From the NCBI GenBank assembly GCA_006937955.1, contig SSNP01000291.1, positions 257,792 to 321,791 on the forward strand: 64,000 nt of DNA, written 5' to 3'. This document shows, piece after piece, positions 61,001-64,000 of the stretch. The notes under the pieces were generated by a model. It was not told the DNA's origin, ran no database searches, and worked only from the letters and a program-made list of their open reading frames with translations. Both the position numbers and the translations under genes were made by a program. How positions within the stretch are numbered: position 1 is the stretch's first letter; the number at the start of each line of letters is the position of its first letter. Source of the stretch: Pachypanchax playfairii (Eukaryota > Chordata > Actinopteri > Cyprinodontiformes > Aplocheilidae).

Positions 61001-63656
61001 TCCTTCAGGTCAGTCAGTGGCTGCTCTTGTCAGATCTAAATCCTCCATCATAAGCAGTGATCTTCGTAAGACATTTATGGTAGATGTCCAGATAGAGGGC
61101 ATCGCTCTCCTCTCTCAGCTAATTAAAACTTTGTGCGATCTGTATGTCTTCCTTTTCTGCCTCTGAATGACTTCCTGTTGGTGTTTTCTCAGACTCAACT
61201 GATCTGACCTAAACTCTGCAGAAAACTGTGAACAGGAGTTGTGTCGATGTTGTGGGTAGCTAGGGAGGGGTGTTTTTTAGGTGTGCGGGGAGGCAAGAAG
61301 CAAGGGCAAGCACAGCTGAAAAGAGTCAAAGAAGAGGAGTGCTGGAACCAGACACACACACACACACACACACCACAAACTGCGAAGGCTTCATCACCTG
61401 GAAACGTCTTGTTTTGAGAAGGTGCAGCATGCGGGCAGAGAAAATGATATTCCTGCTTGTTAGTGCCACACAGAAACAGTTGTTTACCAAACACTTTAAA
61501 TTCACACTGGGCCCAGCTCAATTTATGCAATGAGCCATAACACCAGCCAGCACGAAAACCCACAGTAAACACCAGCAGACAGCTACTGTTTCAGTGCAGC
61601 AAAAATAAGAAAGAGCTAGACTTCCTCCACAGACATTATTTTACAGAACAGCATTACTGGATTCAGAGCGCCTTGAAATGAGGTCAGAAAAAATCCACAC
61701 GTCATGGAAAAAAAGTGCGTTTTCTTCTCCTTTTACTCACCGTTTTCACTTTCACTCCTTCTTTGGGTGTCTGCTTAGTAACCAGGTTAAAACCAAGCAT
61801 CTTTTTAGCCAGCTCACCAACAACAGCAGGGCTAAAACACACGCAGAGAGAAATCTAGTTTAAGTATTCAACGATTTTATAGATAATGCATAAAAACTCC
61901 AGAAAGTAATGCATATCACCCACTGCCTCTCATGCCAGAGTTGTAAACTAAAATCCTCTTAAGTTGAGAAATGATGGAGTTAAAGGAGATTTCATCAAAT
62001 CTTGAATATAACATTATATCAGTCATGCAACATTGCAAGATCTTGTTCAATCTGTTAGAACTCCATGTGTATCTTCTGAAAGACTCTCGCCTACCACCAG
62101 CTCAATTTATTTAACGCTACGGGGACGCCGTCATCGTCGACGATGCCAGGGACCTTGTTGTGTTTAATCGAACATAGCTTCCGAACCATAAAAGATAGAA
62201 ACTTACTCCCCCCCCCCCCTCTAAATCGGGAGAATCCAAGCTTTCAGACGGTAGTTCCGGCATCGCTCTAGCCCATTCACAAGGGATACAGTGTCGTGTC
62301 AAAGTCGGTGTTCCAATCAGAGCCTTTGTTTTTTGCGTATGACGCGCGGTTGTCAATTTTTTTTTTCTTATTCATCGATATTTAGTGTGGGTTTTTCTTG
62401 AATAAAGTGTGATATTCTAATTTTCGCCTAATTTTTTTTGTATTTTTTATTCTAATACTCTTTATTTCAAGCAAAGGAGCCTCATTTACACAGCAGTTTA
62501 TGATATTTCAATTCAAAATAAAAAAACAAGGTATAGGACATTATGGGGCATTGAAAGGTGGTGTTTTAGTAGCATTTAAACAAAAAAAAGTCAAAGTTTA
62601 TTTCTCCAAAAAACCCTTGGTCCCCAGAGGGTTAAACTGTTATATTCCATTTCTGTTTTTTCCAGGAACGGTTAGCTGTAGCAGCCACTTTTTGTCTGAC
62701 TCCAAAAATTAATTAGCTGTAGATGTAAAACTAATGAGTATTATCTGAAAGTTTTTACAATGAAAAAACACAAAATCAAATACTAAATGAAAAGCAAATG
62801 TATGTGATGTTGTTAGGCCTCAGCTCTGAAAGCTGCTGCATCATATTGAGACATTATAGAGGTTTTTGAGGACTTCTTGTCACACAGTCCTGTCAGCAAT
62901 GGAACCTCACGGTGTGAAAGTCACTCTGCATGCTGAAGCTGCCTTTTGTAGAACCTGTGGCTGTTTAGTAAAGAATACAAATGAAGCTGGAGGTTGGACT
63001 CATTCTTTTGATCAATCACAGGGAGGTGAGCTGAAAACTCAGGTCACTGTCTGGGGACGATGAACTTCAGAGTCTCACTAAGGAAAATAAAAACGTTGAT
63101 CCAAACTACGACACGTGTTTGTGATGAATCTCTTAACTCACTTTAAACAGCATTAGGAAGGAGAAAACATTTATAGGCGCTTGGTAAAGGTGGCGGAATA
63201 AAAATGGCGTGCTTAAACAAAAGAACACCATTTCACAGAGTTATAGAGAAAAATGCACAAGATTAGAAAAAACATATTTGTAGATTACCACTATAATGTA
63301 TAAGGGCTTCGGTTACCTCTAAAAACACAATTTCAACATGTTATTATGAGTATTTGTTTCAAGTAAAACTTCACAGGAATGAAAAAACCTTTATTTGCCG
63401 CACATGAAACCTTTATTTCATCTTGGTGTTTAAGGAGCATCTTCAGAGAGCTCTTTCAGCGTCCTTTCTATAAAAGTTGCTTTCACTGGGGAAAAGAACA
63501 TGAATTTATTTCCTATAGCAGTTTGCAGTTTGAAATGCACATAAAGAAACACTTACTCCTTAGTTAAATGCACTCCACCTTTAAGGCCACTGTCGAACAC
63601 ACCCTTGCCTCTGCCACCAGCCAGAATCTGAGCTTTCAGCACAATTTCCTTGGCAT
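637..63656 (-). CDS. SUCLG2: SUCLG2, succinyl-CoA ligase GDP-forming beta subunit (8 internal exons, partial)
   Basis: The beta subunit pairs with SUCLG1 in the mitochondrial matrix and interconverts succinyl-CoA + GDP + Pi with succinate + CoA + GTP in the TCA cycle. Eight minus-strand exons join in phase with GT-AG junctions into 957 nt (about 318 full codons) without a stop; known family length is about 430 aa. In order the exons carry the ATP-grasp nucleotide-binding region (AQILAGGRGKGVF), the EVNPF and CFDAKI segments that supply the Mg-binding Asn and Asp in bacterial SucC, then the ligase domain with VNGAGLAMATCD and FLDLGGGV. GGIVNCAIIANGITKACREL matches SUCLG2; the ATP-specific paralogue SUCLA2 reads differently here. 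The presequence exons lie beyond 64000 and the final exon lies before position 1. It is not a retrocopy, because introns are present. Promoter and UTRs are outside the window. Confidence 0.97.
5297..5887. mobile_element. MITE-like element with imperfect terminal inverted repeats
   Basis: Left end 5297-5328 contains CCCTCCTTTCCACTGAACGC. Right end 5856-5887, read on the minus strand, contains CCCTCCTTTCCACTGGACGC, and both run on to CAACAG. The span is about 590 bp and has no transposase frame, so it is probably non-autonomous. I could not find a clean target duplication, so the superfamily (hAT or PIF/Harbinger are likely) is not assigned. Confidence 0.6.
6952..7390 (-). pseudogene. Fragment of an old Tc1-like transposon (antisense)
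   Basis: The left end after a TA reads cactataaggac, resembling the common fish Tc1-type terminus. The minus-strand translation, with stops, contains LNPIKHHWDEFE, a decayed version of the DDE motif LNPIEHLWDELE, preceded by remnants of the upstream transposase. The other terminus is not visible. An intact Tc1/mariner element begins 75 bp to the right. Confidence 0.7.
7465..8685 (-). mobile_element. Complete Tc1/mariner element, DD36E (Incomer-like)
   Basis: 1221-bp element. Its 29-bp terminal inverted repeats are identical (7465-7493 and 8657-8685; outer bases CACTCACCGGCCACTTTATT) and are flanked by TA on both sides (7463-7464, 8686-8687). It contains one intact transposase gene on the minus strand. 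Perfect inverted repeats and an open frame point to a recent insertion. Confidence 0.93.
7497..8537 (-). CDS. Tc1/mariner transposase, 346 aa, intact
   Basis: Cut-and-paste transposase acting in the nucleus on its own inverted repeats. The N-terminal half (about 1-125) is a bipartite helix-turn-helix DNA-binding region (ISETADLLGFSRTTISRVYR; then SISERTVRPTLRQMGY). The catalytic core has D155 (AWSDESRF), D246 (FQQDNAPCH) and E283 (SPDLNPIENLW). The second Asp and the Glu are separated by 36 residues, the DD36E spacing described for the Incomer group, not the DD34E of classic Tc1. The frame ends KAKGGPTRY, the family's usual C-terminus. It starts at ATG 8537 (MGKKGDLSDFERG). No stop or missing catalytic residue is seen. 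Confidence 0.92.
   Translation of the reverse strand: MGKKGDLSDFERGMVVGARMAGLSISETADLLGFSRTTISRVYREWSEKEKISSERQFCGRKCLVDARVQRRMARLVRADRKATVTQITTRYNQGRQKSISERTVRPTLRQMGYSSRRPRRVPLLSAKNRKLRLQFAQAHRNWTIEDWKNVAWSDESRFLLRHSDGSVRIWRQQHESMDPSCLVSTVQAGGGGVMVWGIFSWHSLGPLVPIEHRYNATAYLSIVADHVHPFMTTMYPTSDGYFQQDNAPCHKAGIISDWFLEHDNEFTVLKWPPQSPDLNPIENLWDVVEREIRIMDVQPTNLCQLCDAIMSIWTKLSEENFQHLVESMPRRIEAVLKAKGGPTRY
9786..10402. repeat. Teleost interspersed repeat (unclassified)
   Basis: It begins with aagtcaactttatttatata followed by gcacttt, a start typical of a very common fish repeat, and continues through segments such as gctgcagcgttctggaccaa near 10330. It contains no intact frame. From general familiarity it looks like a retroelement-derived family, but I cannot name it from sequence alone. 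Confidence 0.55.
13655..13830 (+). mobile_element. LINE 3'-end fragment carrying one copy of the 36-bp minisatellite unit
   Basis: The stretch tcttcagatccgctgcaaca followed by cagacgctacaggtgatccttcctg matches the left junction of the 36-bp array near 36460-36510, and its continuation (tcaatatctcaatgaagaataag) resembles the array's right junction near 38460. It therefore looks like the same LINE tail without tandem expansion. It is diverged and frameshifted. Confidence 0.6.
16800..17520 (+). repeat. Unclassified dispersed repeat, copy 1 (inverted relative to 57040-57660)
   Basis: The segments tttgctacatcttatgcta, cgtagtttgagagattaaaa, gacctgttttcacccactat, cacctgtggagctaaaatat and gctttacggcaacagctgtt all recur as reverse complements in 57040-57660. 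About 85 bp near 16840-16925 is absent from the other copy. No transposase frame is visible. Confidence 0.75.
19385..20976 (+). mobile_element. Tc1-like element (DD34E), copy 1, transposase broken
   Basis: 1592-bp element flanked by TA. Its inverted repeats are about 200 bp long (19385-19584 and 20777-20976; outer bases CAGTGGGGCAAAAAAGTATT). Within each repeat an aagtatttAgtca-like box recurs at the inner edge (aagtatttGgtca), the IR/DR arrangement known from Sleeping Beauty. It differs from the 28-kb copy by only about a dozen substitutions plus a 10-bp deletion. Confidence 0.93.
19748..20760 (+). pseudogene. Tc1-like transposase disrupted by a 10-bp deletion
   Basis: The first frame (19748-20209) encodes the helix-turn-helix half and ends soon after KPGHV. 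The catalytic half continues in another frame (20152-20760) with WSDETKIELF, QHDNDPKHTARA and SPDLNPIENLW. Compared with the intact copy, 10 bp are missing at 20130/20131, between two CGTC direct repeats, which shifts the frame. Both halves otherwise look intact, so the break is recent. It is predicted inactive, but the element's ends could still be mobilised in trans. Confidence 0.93.
23138..24694 (+). mobile_element. Tc1-like element, second family, decayed
   Basis: 1557-bp element flanked by TA (23136-23137, 24695-24696). The left terminus CAGTGGCTTGTAAAACTATT and right terminus (minus strand CAGTGGCTTGCTAACGTATT) form long imperfect inverted repeats that extend past cacattttgtcac and gattcatgtttg. 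It encodes a frameshifted transposase. Confidence 0.92.
23498..24479 (+). pseudogene. Tc1-like transposase with frameshifts and lost catalytic Glu
   Basis: Frame 1 (23498 onward) encodes the DNA-binding half: SGLGYKKISQALNIPRSTVQ, a GRPPK linker (GRPR/AT-hook-like), HKTTISRALHKVDLYGR, and the first catalytic Asp in FWSDETKI. A short deletion near 23968 shifts the frame. Frame 2 carries IIPTVKYGGGSIMIWGCFSS and FQQDNDPKHKAR. At the third catalytic position the motif reads SPDLNPIQNLL, so Glu is replaced by Gln, and another frameshift follows immediately. The tail (SRCAKLVETYPKKLAAGITP) is in a third frame. It is inactive. Confidence 0.92.
24807..25105. repeat. Common teleost repeat, degenerate copy
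   Basis: It contains cagggagaacatgcaaactt, tcttcttgctgcaaggacat and ctgtttagggttgcagtgag in the order of a very common fish dispersed repeat. A second copy lies at about 41755-41975. No coding frame. Confidence 0.5.
25606..26152. mobile_element. pogo/Tigger-like DNA element with TA target duplication
   Basis: 547 bp between TA dinucleotides (25604-25605, 26153-26154). The left end is CAGTGAAACCCCGCCC and the right end on the minus strand is CAGTGAAACCTCACTG. Other matched segments such as ggacac occur near both ends. Near 25740-25895 the plus strand can be read DPQLLPLAISTCSQAISCAN, possibly the tail of a decayed transposase. The superfamily call rests on the TA target and CAGT termini; the family is inferred. 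Confidence 0.6.
26611..26649. repeat. (GT)n microsatellite
   Basis: About 19 uninterrupted GT dinucleotides following cgagtacac. Confidence 0.97.
27977..28027. repeat. (CTAA)n microsatellite, insertion site of the intact Tc1 copy
   Basis: A run of CTAA units ends ...ctaacta, and the array resumes for two more units (actaacta) after the element at 29629. The TA in the unit served as the Tc1 target. Confidence 0.95.
28028..29628 (+). mobile_element. Tc1-like element (DD34E), copy 2, complete
   Basis: 1601-bp element flanked by TA (28026-28027, 29629-29630). It has 200-bp inverted repeats with internal direct repeats as in copy 1 and a full-length transposase. Nearly identical to copy 1, in the same orientation 8.6 kb away. 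Confidence 0.95.
28391..29413 (+). CDS. Tc1-like transposase, 340 aa, intact DD34E
   Basis: Paired-like DNA-binding half: helix-turn-helix 1 at about 8-45 (AIGKQLGVKKSTVGAIIRKW), a basic linker SGAPRK at 58-63 in the place of the GRPR AT-hook, and helix-turn-helix 2 at about 84-112. The catalytic triad is D153 (IWSDETK), D244 (FQHDNDPKH) and E279 (SPDLNPIENLW), with 34 residues between the last two, the same positions as in Sleeping Beauty. A Gly-rich box KHGGGNIMLWG sits at 187-197. The start ATG follows aactccact and the frame runs to KGYITKY. No disabling change is seen, so it may be functional. Confidence 0.94.
   Translation: MAKTKELSKDTRNKIVDLHQAGKTESAIGKQLGVKKSTVGAIIRKWKTYKTTDNLPRSGAPRKISPRGVKMITRTVSKNPRTTRRDLVNDLQRAGTKVTKATISNTLRRQGLKSCSARRVPLLKPGHVQARLRFAREHLDDPEEDWENIIWSDETKIELFGRNSTCRVWRGKNAELDPKNTIPTVKHGGGNIMLWGCFSARGPGRLFRVKERMNGAMYRTILSENLLPSARALKMRCGWVFQHDNDPKHTARATKEWLRKKHFKVLEWPSQSPDLNPIENLWRELKVRVAQRQPQNITALEEICMEEWAKIPATVCENLVKTYRKCLTSVIANKGYITKY
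32793..33527. mobile_element. MITE-like element
   Basis: Terminal 17-mers GGCCATGTCCCAATACC (left) and GGCCCTGTCCCATTACC (right, minus strand) match at 15 of 17 bases. Subterminal gcgcacttc/gtgcacttcg motifs occur on both sides. About 735 bp, no coding frame. Superfamily not resolved. Confidence 0.6.
33635..33995 (-). mobile_element. tRNA-derived SINE-like element (minus orientation)
   Basis: Read on the minus strand it begins GTGGGTGGCCGTAACCTAGT and contains GGTTCGATCCCGG, matching pol III A- and B-box spacing of a tRNA-like head. It ends in a LINE-like tail (atttaacccatcc / tttattaatccctc on the plus strand). An internal half repeats part of the head. It is not a folded tRNA gene. Confidence 0.65.
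35178..35450 (-). mobile_element. tRNA-derived SINE, diverged copy
   Basis: Same architecture as the element at 57768-58095: the plus strand starts aaggtaaatgtcgtgttctt, continues cccaaagcacttcacactgc and ccaccaccaaacaggcaaac, and ends at the reverse complement of a tRNA-like head (gattcaatcccc, then cctgagccactgctgccc). Diverged, no coding capacity. Confidence 0.7.
35827..35868. repeat. AT-rich simple repeat (AAAT/AAT)n
   Basis: aaataaataaataaaataat followed by further aat units. Confidence 0.9.
36238..36496 (+). mobile_element. LINE reverse-transcriptase C-terminal fragment leading into the minisatellite
   Basis: Translation with one frame change reads VEQYKYL, then HLENRLTW, resembling the conserved YKYLGVHLDNKLDW segment of LINE reverse-transcriptase ORFs. 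It continues to KLLQIRCSTDRYRRTFLSTA and passes without a break into the 36-bp array. Clade not assigned. The fragment contains stops and frameshifts. Confidence 0.65.
36497..38463. repeat. 36-bp minisatellite (VNTR), main array, about 54 units
   Basis: The unit is about agctagaaccctctacagga followed by gaaccttcctgtccac, with recurrent alternatives gaacc/gatcc, ccacag/ccacac/ctacag/ctaaag. Most units are exactly 36 bp (12 codons), so long frames stay open: EPSTGEPSCPQL in one plus frame (36352-37125), RTLYRRSFLSTA in another (37435-38382) and GSPVEGSRCGQE on the minus strand. Rare 35-bp units (cctcccctccccagc, near 37070 and 38365) shift the frame. I regard these frames as non-genic. The RTLYRRSFLSTA frame continues the LINE frame at the left edge. 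Confidence 0.97.
38464..39000. repeat. Duplicated flank block, copy 1 (LINE tail, AT repeat, antisense LINE fragment)
   Basis: It starts atgactcaataaagaagaac, passes a LINE-type 3' tail (ggggattaataaagtatttt, then ttgattgatttgatt), an (actatata)n run at about 38597-38640, and a stretch whose minus strand encodes decayed LINE reverse transcriptase (FNVCSNMLKIFNK). The block recurs almost base for base at 39567-40100, with a few substitutions and one extra or missing short-repeat unit. It ends at the two N bases. Confidence 0.93.
39001..39002. other. Assembly gap (2 N)
   Basis: Two undetermined bases between the end of duplicated block 1 and the second minisatellite segment. The gap sits exactly where the copy relationship would resume, which suggests a local misassembly or collapsed/expanded repeat. 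Confidence 0.97.
39003..39566. repeat. 36-bp minisatellite, second array segment, about 16 units
   Basis: Same unit and variants as the main array, including the 35-bp frame-shifting variant (near 39075 and 39395). It is followed by duplicated block 2 exactly as the main array is followed by block 1. Confidence 0.96.
39567..40172. repeat. Duplicated flank block, copy 2, plus antisense LINE continuation
   Basis: Second copy of 38464-39000 (LINE tail, AT octamer run, antisense LINE fragment). On the minus strand it extends further into the LINE and reads GVHLDNRLNW near 40030-40060, a clear match to the conserved LINE motif. The plus-strand 76-aa frames in both blocks are antisense to this LINE and not genes. 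Confidence 0.85.
41492..41634 (-). CDS. SUCLG2: SUCLG2 exon (ligase domain signature)
   Basis: 143 bp: TG completing Val, then 47 codons, ending phase 0. It reads NGAGLAMATCDIIDLHGGKP, then ANFLDLGGGVKERQVYEAFK and LLTADPK. NGAGLAMATCD and NFLDLGGG are hallmark segments of the beta-subunit CoA-ligase domain. The acceptor is ACAG and the donor GTAGGA. The next exon is 40.7 kb away. Confidence 0.97.
41635..42972 (-). other. SUCLG2 intron (1.3 kb)
   Basis: It contains a copy of the common teleost repeat (about 41755-41975, with gccaatttagaatc, aacctaacatgcatgt, gaaaacatgcaaactc). The remainder is unremarkable AT-rich DNA. Confidence 0.75.
41755..41975. repeat. Common teleost repeat, second copy
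   Basis: Shares gggccaatttagaatcaa, aacctaacatgcatgttg, acatgcaaactcaacacaga and agctgcaaggcaacagtact with the consensus I know for this fish repeat. Related to the degenerate copy at 24807-25105. Confidence 0.6.
42973..43134 (-). CDS. SUCLG2: SUCLG2 exon (Mg-binding Asp motif)
   Basis: 162 bp: TG completing Val, 53 codons, and a final G. It reads VCFDAKINFDDNAAFRQKAV, includes FAMDDMSESDPTEMEAAKWD and ends YIGMDGNIACF. The Asp of CFDAKI is the second Mg ligand known in SucC. The acceptor is TCCTAG and the donor GTACGA. An 11.2-kb intron lies upstream and a 1.3-kb intron downstream. Confidence 0.96.
44520..45107. mobile_element. MITE-like element with CGTTTACATGC ends
   Basis: The motif CGTTTACATGC at 44524-44534 is repeated as its exact reverse complement at 45093-45103. 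Further catgtaaac-type motifs occur inside (about 44587, 45018), as is common for subterminal repeats in non-autonomous elements. No coding frame and no target duplication identified. Confidence 0.55.
46951..47916. mobile_element. Non-autonomous hAT-type element
   Basis: The termini TAGGGCTGGG and (minus strand) TAGGGCTGGG are inverted repeats. The element is flanked by a perfect 8-bp direct repeat ACTTGAAG (46943-46950 and 47917-47924), the target duplication length of hAT transposons. 966 bp, no transposase frame. Confidence 0.88.
50560..51641 (+). mobile_element. 5'-truncated mariner-type (DD41D-like) element
   Basis: The right terminus ggtgtatccatataaatggc followed by ccaccctg at 51614-51641 precedes a TA. 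A matching left terminus is absent, so the 5' end is lost. The interior carries a broken transposase and the sequence ccaagatggccgacttcaaa downstream of it. Confidence 0.75.
50570..51383 (+). pseudogene. Mariner-type transposase relic (DDE superfamily)
   Basis: The readable frame runs from about 50570 with one in-frame TGA (50626-50628, between GI-S and TSLRRILATHKWHPNKLK). It has the first catalytic Asp in ILFSDEANFYVNGEVN and the second in FFQQDGAPPHYG, then WIGRRGPFEWPPRSPDLTPL. At 51188 a frameshift puts the expected third-Asp motif DFYLWGHLK into another frame. Restored in phase, the spacing between the second and third Asp would be 41 residues. The tail includes CEEWEKRV. Confidence 0.82.
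51800..52525 (+). pseudogene. Highly decayed Tc1-like transposase fossil
   Basis: Fragments in order on the plus strand match a Tc1 transposase: SVTKQLDVSGTTVA (helix-turn-helix) near 51830, HVDKPKSFLQNVLKTNEIKL near 52122-52190 (for HVDKPKSFWENVLWTDETKL), and PKHEDKNTQ...VLKWPSMGPDLN near 52435-52515. Many stops and frameshifts. The catalytic Asp in WTDETK is changed (TNEIK). No inverted repeats identified. Confidence 0.72.
53203..53760. mobile_element. Non-autonomous hAT-type element
   Basis: 558 bp with inverted termini TAGAGGTAAACAGATAT and (minus strand) TAGAGGTCAACCGATAT. A perfect 8-bp target duplication TTAGGAAG flanks it at 53195-53202 and 53761-53768. Internal tatcggccgat-type motifs recur near both ends. 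No transposase frame. Confidence 0.9.
54342..54438 (-). CDS. SUCLG2: SUCLG2 exon (Mg-binding Asn motif)
   Basis: 97 bp: 32 codons plus the first G of a split Val codon. It reads AADQIKRLYDLFLKVDATQV then EVNPFGETPEGQ. The Asn in EVNPF corresponds to the Mg-coordinating Asn of bacterial SucC. The acceptor is TTACAG and the donor GTACGA. A CA microsatellite lies just past the donor (about 54311-54327). Confidence 0.96.
54439..56211 (-). other. SUCLG2 intron (1.8 kb)
   Basis: AT-rich. It has a (GT)n-(G)n tract at about 55861-55889. The part 55380-55780 is less AT-rich and non-repetitive by eye. No other feature recognised. Confidence 0.75.
56212..56301 (-). CDS. SUCLG2: SUCLG2 exon (ATP-grasp)
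   Basis: 90 bp, 30 codons, phase 0 at both ends. It reads EVIDIFEAVRDDQALRMAAN then LGFKGPLQKQ. The acceptor is TTTCAG and the donor GTAATG. The downstream open frame past the donor (QVMGALK...) is intronic read-through. Confidence 0.95.
57040..57660 (-). repeat. Unclassified dispersed repeat, copy 2 (inverted relative to 16800-17520)
   Basis: Contains the reverse complements of several segments of the 16.8-kb copy, for example atagtgggtgaaaacaggtc, ttttaatctctcaaactacg and agcataagatgtagcaaaca. It lacks the roughly 85-bp segment present in copy 1. Confidence 0.75.
57768..58095 (-). mobile_element. tRNA-derived SINE
   Basis: On the minus strand it starts with a tRNA-like head, GGCGGCTCAGGCAGTAGAGC, and contains GGTTCGATTCCC, which fit pol III A and B boxes. 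The body has accaccaaacaagcaaggtg and cccaaagtgcttcacgctac (plus strand). The 3' tail is a short repeat of ggtaaat. A diverged copy lies at 35178-35450. Confidence 0.8.
58915..59559. mobile_element. MITE-like element with TTTTCCACC subterminal motif
   Basis: The left end AGCTCTCAATTGCTGCTTTT and the right end on the minus strand GGCTCTCATTTGCCCCTTTT, both continuing CCACC, agree at 21 of 25 positions. The interior is unusually GC-rich for this window, with further ttttccaccg motifs. About 645 bp, no transposase. Superfamily unresolved. Confidence 0.65.
59843..59995 (-). CDS. SUCLG2: SUCLG2 exon (ATP-grasp core)
   Basis: 153 bp, exactly 51 codons, phase 0 at both ends. It reads VMVAEALDISRETYFAILMD at the start, then GPVMVGSPQGGMDIEEVA, ending NPELIFK. 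The acceptor is CCAG and the donor GTACAT. The GSPQGGMDIEE segment is typical of succinyl-CoA ligase beta subunits and lies in the nucleotide-binding domain. Confidence 0.97.
59996..61740 (-). other. SUCLG2 intron (1.7 kb)
   Basis: It holds a CA microsatellite at about 61352-61373. About 60180-60420 (starting aggtgcaatatgtaagaatt) resembles a fish dispersed repeat. No gene seen. Confidence 0.7.
61352..61373. repeat. (CA)n microsatellite
   Basis: Eleven or so CA dinucleotides following aaccaga. Confidence 0.9.
61741..61831 (-). CDS. SUCLG2: SUCLG2 exon (ATP-grasp)
   Basis: 91 bp. The acceptor is TTTTAG and the donor GTGAGT. The first base C completes an Asp codon, then the exon reads PAVVGELAKKMLGFNLVTKQ and ends KEGVKVKT in phase 0. 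Human SUCLG2 has a closely similar DPNVVGQLAKQMIGYN at this place. The exon is preceded by a 1.7-kb intron. Confidence 0.95.
61832..63556 (-). other. SUCLG2 intron (1.7 kb)
   Basis: It contains a piggyBac-like element (62111-62635). The rest, 62636-63556, is AT-rich with no recognisable feature. Confidence 0.75.
62111..62635. mobile_element. piggyBac-like non-autonomous element
   Basis: The left end reads TTAACGCTACGGGGAC and the right end on the minus strand TTAACCCTCTGGGGAC (62635 inward), 13 of 16 identical. Both begin with TTAA, the piggyBac target, and the right one with TTAACCCT. About 525 bp, with a poly-C tract at 62209-62219 and no transposase frame. Confidence 0.6.
63557..63656 (-). 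CDS. SUCLG2: SUCLG2 exon (ATP-grasp, first visible exon)
   Basis: 100 bp, minus strand. The acceptor is TTTCAG and the donor GTAAGT. The exon starts with the last two bases of a split codon (A/G-AT), reads AKEIVLKAQILAGGRGKGVF followed by DSGLKGGVHLTK, and ends with GA of a split Asp codon completed by the next exon (GA+C). The Gly-rich AGGRGKG stretch belongs to the nucleotide-binding ATP-grasp fold. It corresponds to roughly residues 76-108 of the human protein, so about two upstream coding exons are missing from the window. Confidence 0.96.
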
Positions 63657-64000
63657 CTGAAAGATGAGATGGAGAGGAAATCAAGAGAAAAGAAAAAAAT
63701 ATATAAATCAAGGAAAGCTAGACAGAACACTTGAGATACGGGTTCAGCACCTGAAATGGACCCTTGAGTCCGGCTCTTATTTGTCTGTGTGATTGAAAGC
63801 AAAAGTGAGGAGGGAAATAAAAGGGGTACAGACAATACGTGAAGAGCATATAAATTATAGCAGAGTACAAATGATGAACTCTTCTGCAAAGTTAAAGCAA
63901 CAACAAATTAAAACAAATAAAGAAATTGCTTCCTGTCCACCATGTTATAAAACAAGAATTTCTTGCAGCTTCTGTTCAACTGAGACGGGTTTCATCCCCC
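63657..64000 (-). other. SUCLG2 intron, partial (upstream of first visible exon)
   Basis: Intronic and AT-rich, with the polypyrimidine tract and TTTCAG acceptor next to 63656. No upstream exon in this stretch. Confidence 0.8.

Noticed and set aside
62866..63063. 65-aa plus-strand frame as a short gene
   Set aside because: No recognisable domain and no splice or promoter context. It lies within a SUCLG2 intron and is of a length expected by chance.
637..63656. Assignment to SUCLA2 (ATP-specific beta subunit)
   Set aside because: The residues NCAIIANGITKACRELELKV, GSPQGGMDIEEVAATN and the CFDAKINFDDNA context follow SUCLG2, and SUCLA2 differs at several of these positions.

Overview
The window is vertebrate nuclear DNA, almost certainly from a ray-finned (teleost) fish. 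One gene is split into short GT-AG exons separated by very long AT-rich introns, and the introns are full of teleost-type DNA transposons (Tc1/mariner, hAT-like and piggyBac-like), tRNA-derived SINEs, LINE tails and microsatellites. There are no bacterial-style genes, operons, rRNAs, tRNA genes or CRISPR arrays.

The only host gene I can support is SUCLG2, the GDP/GTP-specific beta subunit of mitochondrial succinyl-CoA ligase, on the minus strand. Eight internal exons (63656-63557, 61831-61741, 59995-59843, 56301-56212, 54438-54342, 43134-42973, 41634-41492, 757-637) join in phase into 957 nt, with about 318 complete codons and no stop. They cover most of the ATP-grasp domain and most of the CoA-ligase domain. 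The first exons (mitochondrial presequence and start codon) lie beyond position 64000, and the last coding exon lies before position 1. The intron between the last two visible exons is 40.7 kb and fills two thirds of the window.

Layout by position: 637-757 SUCLG2 exon; 5297-5887 MITE-like element; 6952-7390 old antisense Tc1 fragment; 7465-8685 complete Tc1/mariner element with an intact 346-aa DD36E transposase; about 9786-10402 teleost repeat; about 13655-13830 LINE 3' end; 16800-17520 unclassified repeat (inverted copy at 57040-57660); 19385-20976 and 28028-29628 two near-identical DD34E Tc1 elements, the first broken by a 10-bp deletion, the second intact; 23138-24694 decayed Tc1 element; 25606-26152 pogo/Tigger-like element; 27935-29996 an old Tc1 element containing a CTAA microsatellite that received the intact Tc1 copy; 32793-33527 MITE; 33635-33995 and 35178-35450 SINEs; 36238-40172 LINE pieces plus a large 36-bp minisatellite and a duplicated block around a 2-N gap; 41492-43134 two SUCLG2 exons; 44520-45107 MITE; 46951-47916 and 53203-53760 hAT-type elements with perfect 8-bp target duplications; about 50560-51641 a DD41D-like mariner relic; about 51800-52525 another Tc1 fossil; 54342-63656 the remaining six SUCLG2 exons, interleaved with a SINE, a MITE and a piggyBac-like element (62111-62635).

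The most unusual structure is the 36-bp minisatellite at about 36.5-39.6 kb. Its unit matches a 12-codon segment at the C-terminal end of a LINE reverse-transcriptase reading frame, and an unexpanded LINE tail with a single unit lies at 13.7 kb in the same intron. I see no novel host defence or metabolic system. The interest lies in transposon biology, minisatellite birth and a possible assembly artefact.
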